Origin: Streptomyces netropsis | Lineage (GTDB): Bacteria; Actinomycetota; Actinomycetes; Streptomycetales; Streptomycetaceae | Direction: 5' to 3' | DNA length: 64,000 bases | Assembly: GCF_014203545.1 (NCBI RefSeq) | Contig: NZ_JACHJG010000008.1 | Span: forward strand, 301,934-365,933 | Shown: positions 36,375 through 45,321 of the stretch, piece after piece | Numbering within the stretch: the stretch's first letter is position 1 | Layout: every line of letters starts with the position of its first letter | Program-made: the position numbers and the translations under genes | Notes under the pieces: generated by a model | Seen by the model: only the letters and a program-made list of their open reading frames with translations | What the model was told of the DNA's origin: nothing | Databases searched by the model: none

Positions 36375-37337
36375 TCAGCGGCCGGATGCCGTGGGCTCGG
36401 CCCGGAAGGCTCGGCGGTAGGCGCCGGGCGTCGTGCCCAGGGCGCCGAGAAAGCGTCTGCGCAGATTGGTGGCCGAGGAGAGACCGACACGGCGGGCGAC
36501 CGCGTCCAACGGGAGGTCTGAGCATTCCAGCAGTTCGCGGGCCGCGGCTATGCGCCGACTGAGCAGCCACTGCCCCGGGCTGGCACCGAGCTGCTCGGCG
36601 AACCGGCGGGCGAGGGTGCGCGCCGAGACGCCGACGTACGCGGCCAGGTCCTCGACCGTCAGGGGTTCGCCGAGGCGCCCGGCGATCCACTCCAGTACCG
36701 GCGCGAGCGAACCGTCGACGTGTGCGGGGCGCGGTGGCGCCGAGTACTGCAATTGCCCGCCCTCGCGGTGGGGCGGCATGACCATGTGCCGGGCGACGTG
36801 CGCGGCGTATCCGGCGCCCTGGTCGGTTCGCAGGAGATGCAGGCAGAGGTCGATCCCGGCTGCGGCGCCCGCGCTGGTGGCCACGTCTCCGTGGTCGATG
36901 TACAGCACGTCCGGGTCGACCAGGACACCCGGGAACCGGCCGGCGAACTCGTCCGCCAGCGCCCAATGAATGGTCGCCCGGCGACCCTCCAGCAGCCCGG
37001 CATGCGCCAGTACGAAGGCGCCGGAGCAGATGCTGACCACCCGCGCTCCGCGCTCATGCGCGCGGCGCAGGGCTTGGACGACGGCGGGCGAGGGCGGCTC
37101 CTCAGTGGGCAGCCAGCCGGGGACGACCACGGTATCCGCCCGGTCGAATGCGTCCAGGCCTTCGGTGACGAGCATGTCGTACCCGGCGCGGGTCGTGACC
37201 GGTCCGGGGTGCTCCGCGCACACGCCGAACGTGTACCGCGGCGGAATGCCTCGCCGTTCGGTGCCGAACACCTCGGCCGCGCAGGCGAGTTCGAATGTCG
37301 ATTGCGGTGGGTGGACGAGCGCCACGACTCGATGCAT
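36375..37337 (-). CDS. GlxA-type AraC-family transcriptional regulator
   Basis: 320 residues from ATG 37337. The N-terminal DJ-1/PfpI-like domain (FELACAAEVFGTERRG, VVPGWLPTEE, VVSICSGAFVLAHAGLL with the conserved Cys, HGDVATSAGAAAGIDLCLHLL) joins a C-terminal double helix-turn-helix AraC domain (VEDLAAYVGVSARTLARRFAEQLG; DAVARRVGLSSATNLRRRF). Divergent from the cupin gene across a 65-nt gap, so likely regulates it and itself. Confidence 0.88.
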   Translation of the reverse strand: MHRVVALVHPPQSTFELACAAEVFGTERRGIPPRYTFGVCAEHPGPVTTRAGYDMLVTEGLDAFDRADTVVVPGWLPTEEPPSPAVVQALRRAHERGARVVSICSGAFVLAHAGLLEGRRATIHWALADEFAGRFPGVLVDPDVLYIDHGDVATSAGAAAGIDLCLHLLRTDQGAGYAAHVARHMVMPPHREGGQLQYSAPPRPAHVDGSLAPVLEWIAGRLGEPLTVEDLAAYVGVSARTLARRFAEQLGASPGQWLLSRRIAAARELLECSDLPLDAVARRVGLSSATNLRRRFLGALGTTPGAYRRAFRAEPTASGR

Positions 37338-37402
37338 GGCAGGAAAGTACCGCAGGATGTCATTCCTGACACTCGGCGGGGCAGCGGAGGCCTGCCAGGC
37401 TG

Positions 37403-37741
37403 ATGCCCATGACGACACAACGAGACATATCCGCCTACACCTGGGCCGCCGTGCAGGACGCCCCGGTCCACGAGCTCTTCCCCGGCATCCGTCTGCGCCC
37501 GCTGTGGAGCGGAGAGAACGGCGCGAAGGCCGTTGTGGTAGAGCTGGATCCGAACTCCCGCTGGCAGGGCATCGACGTCCACGAACCGGGGCCCGAGGAG
37601 CTGTTCGTGGTGTCCGGCGTCTTCAACGACGGCGACCGGGACTACCCGGCCGGCTCCTTCATCCACGCCCCCGCGGGATCCTCGCACATCCCCCAGACGA
37701 CGACGGGTTGCACGCTGTTCGTCTTCTATCCGGAAGGGTAG
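37403..37741 (+). CDS. Small cupin-domain protein (ChrR-like)
   Basis: 112 residues from ATG 37403 (a second in-frame ATG at 37409 is equally possible). A single cupin: VHEPGPEELFVVSGVFNDGDRDYPAGSFIHAPAG with metal-ligand-like His and Glu residues and SSHIP. Similar to the cupin of ChrR-type sensors. The divergent AraC-type regulator suggests co-regulation. Function uncertain. Confidence 0.8.
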   Translation: MPMTTQRDISAYTWAAVQDAPVHELFPGIRLRPLWSGENGAKAVVVELDPNSRWQGIDVHEPGPEELFVVSGVFNDGDRDYPAGSFIHAPAGSSHIPQTTTGCTLFVFYPEG

Positions 37742-37786
37742 GCGGCTTCTGTCCGGAAGGGCAGGCGGCCGGCCGATGCCCGATCG

Positions 37787-38449
37787 CTACCCCCGCTCCG
37801 GCCGGGTGAGCAGGCCGCGTTCGAGGGCTGTGACCACCGCGTGCGTACGGTCGCTCACATCGAGCTTCGCGAAGACGCGCAGCAGGTGTGTCTTCACCGT
37901 GGCTTCCGCGATGACCAGCCGCTTGCCGATGTCGGCGTTGGACAGGCCGTCGGCGACCGCGTTCAGCACGTCCCGCTCCCGTGAGGTCAGGGCCACCGGG
38001 GCGGGTTGCCGCATCCTGGCCATGAGCCGTTGTGCGACGCGGGGGGCCAGGACGGTCTCGCCCCGCGCGGCGGAGCGGATGGCGTCGACGAGTTGCTCTC
38101 GGGTCGTGTCCTTGAGGAGGTAGCCGATGGCGCCCGCCTCGACCGCGCGCTCGATCTCGACGTCGGTGTCGTAGGTCGTCAGGATCAGCACACGGGTCCC
38201 GGTCCGGCCCGCCACGATCTGCGTGGTGGCGGCCACCCCGTCGAGGACCGGCATCCGCAGGTCGATCAGCGCCACATCGGGTTCGAGTCGCTCGACGAGC
38301 TCGACGGCCTCCCGGCCGTTGCCCGCCTCGCCGACGATGTCGATGGCGGGCTCCGAGGCCAGCAGGGCGACGACTCCGGCGCGCATCACCGTGTGGTCGT
38401 CCACCACGATGATGCGGAGCTTGCCCTCTGTCGCTGTCACAGCCGTCAT
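37787..38449 (-). CDS. NarL/LuxR-family response regulator
   Basis: 220 residues from ATG 38449. Receiver domain with VVDDHTVMRAG, phospho-Asp in ALIDLRMPVLDG and LTTYDTD, LLKDTTRE. C-terminal LuxR helix-turn-helix: LTSRERDVLNAVADGLSNADIGKRLVIAEATVKTHL (in part). One nucleotide separates the kinase stop from this ATG (TGA-C-ATG), so it is coupled with the kinase; cognate pair. Confidence 0.93.
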   Translation of the reverse strand: MTAVTATEGKLRIIVVDDHTVMRAGVVALLASEPAIDIVGEAGNGREAVELVERLEPDVALIDLRMPVLDGVAATTQIVAGRTGTRVLILTTYDTDVEIERAVEAGAIGYLLKDTTREQLVDAIRSAARGETVLAPRVAQRLMARMRQPAPVALTSRERDVLNAVADGLSNADIGKRLVIAEATVKTHLLRVFAKLDVSDRTHAVVTALERGLLTRPERG

Positions 38450-38450
38450 G

Positions 38451-39626
38451 TCACACCTGACCGTTCGTGGGAACCATGGCGAGGACGCGGGTGCCGTCGC
38501 CGACCGAGCTGGTGACCGTGAGTTCGCCGCCGAGTTCGGCCAGCCGCTTGCGCATGCCGTCGAGGCCGAAGCCGCGGGAGTCACCGACGACGAAGCCGCG
38601 GCCGTCGTCGGTGATCTCCAGTTCCAGGCCGTGGCCGTGGTCGGCGAGGACGACGCCCACCGTGGAGGCGGCCGCGTGTTTGCGTACGTTGGCCAGCGAC
38701 TCCTGGGTGCAGCGCAGGAGTGCGATCCGGGTCTGCTGGTCGCATTCGACGTCCGGCAGCTCCGCGTCGACCGCGAGCCCGGTGTCTTCGGCGAACCGGT
38801 CCAGGGTGCGGCGCAGGGTGCGGGCGACCGAGCCGGGGGCGACGCCGCTCTGGGGGGCGGAGCCGACCAGGACGCGCGCCTCGGCGAGGTTCTCGCGTGC
38901 GGTGTGCTCGATCGAGAGCAACTGCTGGGCGCTCTTCCCCGGATCGGTGCCGAGACCGGAGCGGGCCGCCTCGGCGAGCACGATGATGGACGCGAAGCCC
39001 TGGGCGAGGGTGTCGTGGATGTCCCGTGCGAGGCGTTCGCGCTCCTCCGCGGCGCCTTGGCGCTGGTGCGCCTCGGCCAACTGCAGTTGGGCGTTCTCCA
39101 GCTCGGTGTTCAGGCGGCGGGCGCGTTCGTCGCTCTGCTGCACGATGCGGTGCACCAGCAGCCCCACGAGCACACCGGCCGCGTAGCCGATGACGGTGAA
39201 GGCGACGTTGCCCGTGAAGAGTTCCGCGTGCCGCACGGCCCGGGCGGTCACGGTCGCCACCACGGCGGCGCCGCTGAAGGCAATGGCGGACCTCGGACCG
39301 GGGGCAAAGATCCAGAACTGCGGGAGCGACACGATGAACAGCGCGGCGCCTCCGCCGGGCAGACCGGCCATCGCCCCCACGCCGAGGGCGAGGACACACA
39401 GATGGACGTGCGGACGCAGCACGGGGTTGTCCGGGAAGAGGCGCAGGGTCGCGTAGCCGAGGGAGATCACGGCCAGCAGCGCCAGCGACCAGTACTTCGC
39501 CGCTCCGGAATCGTTCTGCACGCCGATGACGGAGGGCGCCAGACCGAGGAGCACCCAGGAGACGGTGTACCACCGGTGGAGCGTCTGTCTCCAGAACTGG
39601 TCGTCGGGCTGTGGCCGTTGGTTCAT
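38451..39626 (-). CDS. NarL-type sensor histidine kinase
   Basis: 391 residues from ATG 39626. About five or six membrane helices occupy the first ~170 residues. Dimerisation/phosphoacceptor motif RERLARDIHDTLAQGFASI with the His, then an HATPase with LANVRKHAAAS, ITDDGRGF and GFGLDGMRKRL. It senses something at the membrane and phosphorylates the regulator downstream. Begins 5 nt after the MMPL gene ends. Confidence 0.92.
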   Translation of the reverse strand: MNQRPQPDDQFWRQTLHRWYTVSWVLLGLAPSVIGVQNDSGAAKYWSLALLAVISLGYATLRLFPDNPVLRPHVHLCVLALGVGAMAGLPGGGAALFIVSLPQFWIFAPGPRSAIAFSGAAVVATVTARAVRHAELFTGNVAFTVIGYAAGVLVGLLVHRIVQQSDERARRLNTELENAQLQLAEAHQRQGAAEERERLARDIHDTLAQGFASIIVLAEAARSGLGTDPGKSAQQLLSIEHTARENLAEARVLVGSAPQSGVAPGSVARTLRRTLDRFAEDTGLAVDAELPDVECDQQTRIALLRCTQESLANVRKHAAASTVGVVLADHGHGLELEITDDGRGFVVGDSRGFGLDGMRKRLAELGGELTVTSSVGDGTRVLAMVPTNGQV

Positions 39627-39631
39627 GCCGG

Positions 39632-41848
39632 TTAGCCTACGTTTTGGAAGGGCCGGTCGGCCGGGACGGTGTTCTGTGCTCCTCGGCCGTTCCGCGACGG
39701 CCACCAGCACCTGTCGCCGAGCAGCAGCATGAGCGCGGGCAGGATCACGATCCGGATGACGAAGGCGTCGATCAGTACAGCCACCGCCAGGCTGAACCCG
39801 ATCTGCTTCATCTCCATGAAGTGCAGCGGTACGAAGCTGGCGAACACCGTCACCATCACGAAGGCGGCGCTGGTCACCACACTCGCCGAGCTGCCGATGC
39901 CCTCGAGTACGGCCTGCCGGGTCGGCACACCGCGGAGCACGGCTTCCCTGATCCGGCTGATGACGAAGACCTGATAGTCCATCGACAGGCCGAAGAGGAT
40001 CACGAACAGGAACAGCGGTACCCGGGAGCCGATCGATCCGGTGGAGGTGAAGTCGAGCAGGCTCTCGGCCCGATCGCCCTGGAAGACCAGCACCAGCAGA
40101 CCGAGCGAGGCGGCGGCCGAGAGCAGGTTCAGTGCCACGCCGACGAGGCCGAGGACCACGGAGCGGAACGCCCACACCGTCATGGCGAAGGTCACCAGGA
40201 GCAGGGATCCGATGATCAGTGGCAGCTTCTGCTTCTGGTGCTCGGGATAGTCGGCGTAGCGGGCGACGTCCCCGGTCACCGCGCTGTGGGCGCCGGGCAC
40301 GTCGCCGACGGTGGCCGGGACGTATGTCCCGCGGAGGCGCTCGAGGGACGCCTGCGCCGCGTCGGAGCTCACGTAGTGCGGTACGGGCAGTTCCAGCAGG
40401 CTGACGCGCCGGTCGGGTGAGGTGCGCAGGTGCGCCGTGCCGGCGAGGGCCGGGTCGGCTTCGGCGCGGCGGGCGAGTTCGCGCAGCGCGTCGGTCACTT
40501 CGTCGGCGAGGGCGGGCTCGGCGCGTACGACGACTTGGTGCATGGACTTCAGTTCCGGGAAGGCGTGGTTCAGCCGGTCGTACGCCTGCATGGCGGGGAT
40601 GGAACGGGAGTGGGTCTCGCGGCCCATGTCGGTCAGGTTGAGGCCCAGCAGCGGGATGGCCAGGGCGAGTGTCGCGAGGACGGCGACCGTCAGTGTGGCG
40701 GCCGGGTGCCTGCTCGTGGCGCGCAGTACGGCCCCGGTGATCCGACCGGCGCCGGTCTTCGGCTGCTGGGGCGGCGCCGGCTGTGCGGTCCCGCTCCCGG
40801 CCGCGCGGGCGGCCTTGCGGAGTGCGCGGCGCTCCGCCCGTTCGCCGAGGGTGGCCAGCAGCGCGGGGAGCACGGTGAGCGAGCTGACCACGGCGACCAG
40901 GGTGACGACGATCGCACCCGTGGCGATCGAGGAGAAGATGACGTCGTCCACGAGATACAGCGTCGCGCTGGAGACGGCGACGGCGAGCCCGGAGAGCACG
41001 ACGGCCCGTCCGGACGTCGCCGCGGCGAGTTCCACCACGGCCTGCGGGCTGAGCCGGCCGCCCGCCCGGGCTCGTTCCTCCCGTTCGCGCTTGAGGTAGA
41101 AGAGGGTGTAGTCGACGCCGACGGCCAGACCGATCAGCAGGATGACGTTGGTGCCGACGCCTGCGTCGGGGAAGGCGTGCGAGGCCAGCATCGACAGGCC
41201 GATGGCGGCGGCGATCGAGGAGAGCGCCAGCAGCAGCGGCACGGTGGCCATCGCCACGGAGCGGAAGACGAACAGCAGGGTGATCAGTGTGACGGGCAGC
41301 GCGATGATCTCCGTGCGGGAGAGGTCGTCTCCCCGCAGTTTCTCGACGCCCTTGCTGATGGAGGGGCTTCCGGTCTCCTCCACGCGCAGTCCGGGGTGCG
41401 CGGCCTGCACCGCGGCGGTCTGCGCCCGCAGGGGGTCGACGTGCTTCTTTCCGTCGAGCTCGGGGCCCTTCATGGTCACGTCGACCCGGACCGCCTTGCC
41501 GTCGGCGGAACGCACGGGCGTGGCCACGGAGCCGACTTCGGGGAGTTTCCGCATCCGGGCGGTGACGTCCCGGGCGGCGGCTTCTGCCGCGGCCCGGTCG
41601 AGCGTGCCCGTGCCGGGCTTCGCGGAGATCAGTACCCGCTCCAGGGGCCGCTGCTCCAGACCGCCCCCGGCCGCCATGGCCTCCGCCCGACCCGCTTCAC
41701 CGACGCGGAAGTCCTCGCTGGTGGCCGCATTGCTGCCGGCCGAGATCCCGGCGCCGAGACACAGCACGACGAAGAGGAACCAGCCGGCTGTCGCGCGCCA
41801 CGGGTGCCCGGCACTCCAACGGGCCATACGTACAGGGAAAGTCGTCAT
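39632..41848 (-). CDS. MMPL-family RND transporter
   Basis: 738 residues from ATG 41848 (an in-frame ATG at 41857 is possible). Twelve membrane helices in two halves, each after a large extracytoplasmic loop. MMPL hallmarks: GVGTNVILLIGLAVGVDYTLFYLKRERE and the second-half counterpart FLFVILFGLSMDYQVFVISRIREA. Such proteins export lipids or drugs using the proton gradient. Forms an operon with the downstream kinase and regulator, which may control it. Confidence 0.92.
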   Translation of the reverse strand: MTTFPVRMARWSAGHPWRATAGWFLFVVLCLGAGISAGSNAATSEDFRVGEAGRAEAMAAGGGLEQRPLERVLISAKPGTGTLDRAAAEAAARDVTARMRKLPEVGSVATPVRSADGKAVRVDVTMKGPELDGKKHVDPLRAQTAAVQAAHPGLRVEETGSPSISKGVEKLRGDDLSRTEIIALPVTLITLLFVFRSVAMATVPLLLALSSIAAAIGLSMLASHAFPDAGVGTNVILLIGLAVGVDYTLFYLKREREERARAGGRLSPQAVVELAAATSGRAVVLSGLAVAVSSATLYLVDDVIFSSIATGAIVVTLVAVVSSLTVLPALLATLGERAERRALRKAARAAGSGTAQPAPPQQPKTGAGRITGAVLRATSRHPAATLTVAVLATLALAIPLLGLNLTDMGRETHSRSIPAMQAYDRLNHAFPELKSMHQVVVRAEPALADEVTDALRELARRAEADPALAGTAHLRTSPDRRVSLLELPVPHYVSSDAAQASLERLRGTYVPATVGDVPGAHSAVTGDVARYADYPEHQKQKLPLIIGSLLLVTFAMTVWAFRSVVLGLVGVALNLLSAAASLGLLVLVFQGDRAESLLDFTSTGSIGSRVPLFLFVILFGLSMDYQVFVISRIREAVLRGVPTRQAVLEGIGSSASVVTSAAFVMVTVFASFVPLHFMEMKQIGFSLAVAVLIDAFVIRIVILPALMLLLGDRCWWPSRNGRGAQNTVPADRPFQNVG

Positions 41849-42094
41849 GGCGTACATGCTGGTCGCCGGGGTGCCGCTGCCGTCAGCCTCGACCGGTTGA
41901 ACCTCGTGTCCACCGGTCGGTGGACACGAGGGGATGCCGATCGCCTCAGCGGATGCGGAAGAGCGGCCCGGTGGGCGCCGAAGTCACCCACCCCCCACCC
42001 CAAGTCGTCTTCCCCGCAACCCCGGTGGGGCCGCCGTCAGCCCCCTGTCGCACGCGCGTCCGCCGCTTTAGTCTGGGGCGCAGTCGGTTCGCGC

Positions 42095-42281
42095 TGTCCG
42101 CCTGGCAGCCGCGTCGTAAGAGGGAACCCGGTGGGAGTCCGGGACTGCCCCGCAGCGGTGAGTGGGAACGAACGTCGCCATCGGCACCGGGCCGGGAAGC
42201 CGGCCCCGGGAAGCGACGGCCAGTAGGCGCGAGGTCGCGTGAGACCTCGTGGGCCCACGAGTCCGAAACCTGCCCACTGCG
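42095..42281 (+). ncRNA. Cobalamin riboswitch
   Basis: The conserved core is directly readable: AAGAGGGAACCCGGTG at about 42117-42132, GACTGCCCCGCAGCGGTGA at about 42142-42160, and the B12-box-like GTCCGAAACCTGCCC at 42261-42275. A GC-rich variable arm lies between. It should sense adenosylcobalamin and switch off the gene downstream. Boundaries of the P1 stem are approximate. Confidence 0.93.
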
Positions 42282-42300
42282 CGCGTGCGGCCCGCACGCG
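42282..42300 (+). terminator. Riboswitch expression-platform hairpin
   Basis: CGCGTGCG (42282-42289), loop GCC, CGCACGCG (42293-42300): a perfect 8-bp stem right after the B12 box. It may act as the terminator of the riboswitch; no U-tract follows. Confidence 0.6.
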
Positions 42301-42430
42301 CTGATCACGGTGGCCTCGAGGGTGGGCCGGCGGTACAGGCGGGCACCGCGCTCTTGCCGGGCGGCGTCCGCCGTTCCTTCGTGTGCCCTCAGCGGTCCCG
42401 AGATCTCGGCGACGCGCGAAGGAGTATCCG

Positions 42431-42475
42431 GTGACCGATGGCCCTCGCCGCCCTCCCCTTGGACCGCTTCGGTGA
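42431..42475 (+). CDS. Possible 14-codon leader peptide overlapping the kinase start
   Basis: GTG at 42431 has the best ribosome site of the region (AAGGAG with 6-nt spacing) and encodes VTDGPRRPPLGPLR before a TGA at 42473-42475. This TGA overlaps an in-frame GTG (42472) of the kinase gene. It could be a coupled leader, or the real kinase N-terminus put out of frame by a mutation. Confidence 0.4.
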   Translation: MTDGPRRPPLGPLR

Positions 42476-43455
42476 CGTCATCCGGGCAAGGGTGTGCGGC
42501 GACCTCGTCCTCCAGTGCTGCGGCCGACGAGGCGTCGCAGACCGATCAGGCCGTCGTCAGCGGGCGGCCCACGCTCCGAGTGCCGTGTGTGCGGGGTGAG
42601 CGGACCTGCTCGGGGGTGTGCCACGGCACCCTCGGGGAGCTGTTCCAGGGGCCGCTCAGGCACGAGGGCGAGCAGCGCATCGCGCTCGTCTCCTTCCCCG
42701 TCGACCGGCATTCCTGGGTGCATTTCACCCGGGGTGCCGGCCCCCCGGGCCCCGTCCCGACCGGTGAGAAGACGGCGAGGGCCGCCGGGCTGTTCCTGGA
42801 GCATTACGGCCTGGCCTTGCCGCCGGGCCGGTGGAGTGCCCATTCCGACCTCCGTGTCGGTGTGGGCATGGCCAGTTCCACCGCCGACATCGTGGCGACG
42901 CTGCGCTGTCTGTTCCGGATCTTCTCTCTGCCGTACGACCTGCGGGTGGTGATCGAGGTACTGTCCGCGATCGAACGCGCGGACAGTGTCTTCCTCGACG
43001 AGTTCGCGCTGTATCTCAGCGACCGGCACCGCGTCGTCCGCCGCATGGGAACCTCCATCGGCTTCCACACCGTGTTCATCACGGAGGCCGGTGCCGTCGA
43101 CACCGCCGCGGTGACCCCGTTGCTGCTGCGGCACTACCGGCGGCGGTCGACGGACTACGAACGCTGTCTGACCGATCTTCTCAAGGGGTTCTCGGCAGCC
43201 GATCCGGCGGCCGTCGCCCGTTCGGCGACGGCCAGCGCCGGTCTTTCCCAGGAGGTACTGCCCAAAGCCACGTTCGAGACCGTGCTGGCACACCGCGAGG
43301 AGTTCGGGGCGGACGGTGTGTTCGTCGCGCACACCGGCTGTCTCGTCGGCTACCTCTTCGCCCGCCGCCCCTCTCTCACCCTCAAGGACGAACTGTCCGG
43401 CTTCTTCCACACGCTCGGCCACCAGTGCTCATTCGCCCAAGGAGGCTACGGGTGA
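42472..43455 (+). CDS. GHMP-family kinase (PduX-like L-threonine kinase type)
   Basis: 327 residues if started at GTG 42472; GTGs at 42580 and 42589 are alternatives and the start is unsure. GHMP signs: CHGTLGELFQGP near the N-terminus, the ATP-binding loop VGVGMASSTADIVATLR, and a C-terminal AHTGCLVGYLFARRPS. PduX-type kinases phosphorylate L-threonine for the cobalamin aminopropanol arm, which fits the riboswitch just upstream. It could instead phosphorylate another small hydroxy compound. Confidence 0.72.
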   Translation: MTSSGQGCAATSSSSAAADEASQTDQAVVSGRPTLRVPCVRGERTCSGVCHGTLGELFQGPLRHEGEQRIALVSFPVDRHSWVHFTRGAGPPGPVPTGEKTARAAGLFLEHYGLALPPGRWSAHSDLRVGVGMASSTADIVATLRCLFRIFSLPYDLRVVIEVLSAIERADSVFLDEFALYLSDRHRVVRRMGTSIGFHTVFITEAGAVDTAAVTPLLLRHYRRRSTDYERCLTDLLKGFSAADPAAVARSATASAGLSQEVLPKATFETVLAHREEFGADGVFVAHTGCLVGYLFARRPSLTLKDELSGFFHTLGHQCSFAQGGYG

Positions 43456-43652
43456 TACACACCCATATCGCCGACGCTCTCAAGTCCCCGCACCTGATCA
43501 GACTGTCCGACGGCATGGTCCTGGCTCGCTTCGAATCGATGAAGATCTACTCCGCGCTCGCCGCGGTGCGCCGATTGCTCGACCGGGGCACGGTCCGGCC
43601 CGGGCAGACCCTGGTCGACAGCTCCAGCGGAATCTACGCCCAGGCGCCGGCC
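43452..43652 (+). pseudogene. 5' fragment of a PLP-dependent (cysteine-synthase-like) enzyme gene
   Basis: A GTG overlapping the kinase stop begins IHTHIADALKSPHLIRLSDG, AAVRRLLDRG and TLVDSSSGIYAQA, matching the N-terminal part of tryptophan-synthase-beta/CysK-fold enzymes, whose substrate loop follows SSGI. After about 65 residues the homology stops and the frame degenerates (PACPRAPPTSPPP) before a TGA at 43721-43723. The rest of the enzyme is absent: a deletion, not a complete gene. Coupled with the kinase in the ancestral arrangement. Confidence 0.65.
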
Positions 43653-43744
43653 TGCCCACGGGCGCCGCCTACCTCGCCGCCTCCTGGGAGGCGCGCCGGT
43701 TCCCCGGCCAACTCCACCTGGTGATCGGGGACTCCCCCGACCGC

Positions 43745-43917
43745 ATGCGCGCGAACAGGAACAGGAACACGGTCGCGGTGACCCCCAGCGCGGCGCAGAC
43801 ATCGGGCACGGCGGACCGCGCGTCGGTCTTCAGCGCGGCCCGGCCGCGACGGTGCGCGCCGTCGGGTTCGCCCACGCCCTCTTCGCTGCCGGAGGCAGAT
43901 GCCGCATCAGGACTCAT
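43745..43917 (-). pseudogene. 5' fragment of a membrane protein gene
   Basis: From ATG 43917: MSPDAASASGSEEGVGEPDG, then a hydrophobic segment VCAALGVTATVFLFLFARMR, after which coding character is lost at about 43745. It runs in the same direction as the TetR gene and looks like the start of an efflux or membrane protein cut by a deletion. Family cannot be told from this piece. Confidence 0.5.
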
Positions 43918-44046
43918 ACGGCGATCCTTCCGCGCAGGGGCGGGCGGTGTCCCTGGATCCTCAATTCCGTTCGTGGCGGCTTGCGTTGGGAAGGGAACAA
44001 TGCGGGGAACCTCCCGCGCCCGACCGGAACGCCTTACCGACAGGGG

Positions 44047-44766
44047 TCACTGGCCGTTCGTGCTGCGGAGTCGGGCCTCCAGACCGTCGAGGACGCGCTG
44101 GAGCCCGTAGTCGAAGTTGTCCTCACGGATCTGCCGCGGGTCCTTGCCGTGCTGCACGGCCTGCCCCTCCGGCAACCGCAGGCGCTCCTGCGAGGTCCGC
44201 AGGCTCTTCACGAACTCCTGCTCGCTCTTGCCGCTGCGGGCGATCAGTGACAGATACGCGGCCTCGCTGGTCGCCATCCCGATGACGTACGCGATGAGCG
44301 TGCTCATGGCCTGGTCGGCCTCGTCCGGGGCGAAGCCCGCGGACTTGAAGACGGCGAGCATGCGCTCCGACATCCGCATCACGTTCGGCCCCAGATGGGC
44401 GAGGCCGACCTGCCCAAGCACGGAGGCGACCCAGGGGTGCCGCAGGGCCATCGACCGCAGACTGGCACCGCTGCGGCCCGCGGCCGAACGCCAGCCCGCC
44501 GCTTCATCGGCGGCCGGCACCTCGAGCTCGCCGTACACCTCGTCCACGACCAGCTCGATCAGCTCGTCCTTGTTGGCCACGTGCCGGTAGAGCGACGTGG
44601 CCCCGGCGCCCAGCCGGGTGCCCAGGCGCCGCATGCTCAGGGCCTCGAGCCCCTCGGCGTCCAGCAGTGCCACGGCCTCGGAGACGATCTGCTCCCGGCT
44701 CAGCTGCTCCCGCTGACGGCGCGGACGGGTCCACACCGAAGCGATCGGCTGCTCATCGGCTGACAT
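44047..44766 (-). CDS. TetR-family regulator with tetracycline-repressor-like C-terminal domain
   Basis: 239 residues from ATG 44766. N-terminal helix-turn-helix: QLSREQIVSEAVALLDAEGLEALSMRRLGTRLGAGATSLYRHVANKDELIELVVD (in part). C-terminal TetR_C-like helices (HPWVASVLG, LGPNVMRMSERMLAVFKSAGFAPDEADQAMSTLIAYVIGMA). The downstream gene fragment is likely its lost target. Palindromic sites upstream are candidates for autoregulation. Confidence 0.9.
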   Translation of the reverse strand: MSADEQPIASVWTRPRRQREQLSREQIVSEAVALLDAEGLEALSMRRLGTRLGAGATSLYRHVANKDELIELVVDEVYGELEVPAADEAAGWRSAAGRSGASLRSMALRHPWVASVLGQVGLAHLGPNVMRMSERMLAVFKSAGFAPDEADQAMSTLIAYVIGMATSEAAYLSLIARSGKSEQEFVKSLRTSQERLRLPEGQAVQHGKDPRQIREDNFDYGLQRVLDGLEARLRSTNGQ

Positions 44767-44809
44767 ACGGCTTCCTCTTCCCTGTCGGTCCCGCTCCCCG
44801 CCGACCCTA

Positions 44810-44887
44810 GCGCACAGCGTGCGCATTATGCGTACGCCAGCCCCATGGAACCCTTGCGCACACCGTTCCTTGCTGCGCACAGTGCGC
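44810..44887. promoter_or_regulatory. Cluster of palindromic operator candidates upstream of the TetR gene
   Basis: Three palindromes with a shared TGCGCA-like half-site: GCGCAC-AGC-GTGCGC (44810-44824), CGCAT-T-ATGCG (44822-44832) and GCGCAC-A-GTGCGC (44875-44887). They lie 44-121 bp in front of the TetR start codon, the place expected for TetR operators. Confidence 0.55.
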
Positions 44888-45321
44888 GTATCGGACGGAA
44901 CCCGGGCGAGCCCGGGGCAGGATCCTCAGGCGGCGCCGGCGTGGGATCTCATGCCCCGCTCGGCGGGTCCGTACGGCAGGATCTGCGCCACCGCCGCCGA
45001 CGTGGCCCGGTTGGCGTGGATGCGCCACGACGGCAGTACGGCGCCGGACGGAACCCGCGCGCCGGCCGCCCAGACCGTCCGGCGATGCGGCACCGCGAGA
45101 TCGACGTCCCCGACGGCACCGGCTGCTGCTGCATCGGCATGCGCGCCGCGCCGAAGGTCGCGTAGCCGAACAGCCGTCCGGCGTCTCCCCGTTCCCACGC
45201 CGACGGCCGGACGCCCCAGGAGCCGGCCGGGCGCCGCACCCCTACCCGTAGTACTCCAGAGCTACGCCGAAGGTGCACTCCCCGGCGGGACGCCGACCAC
45301 TCGGCGCGATCCATAACTTCG
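44888..45321. other. No convincing gene; possibly decayed coding sequence
   Basis: About 430 bases between the TetR operator region and the next gene. On the minus strand short coding-like pieces appear in different frames (RLFGYATFGAARMPMQQQPV, then VPHRRTVWAAGARVP and ATSAAVAQILPYGPAERG). No complete frame, start or domain can be supported; it may be a gene relic or non-coding. Confidence 0.4.
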
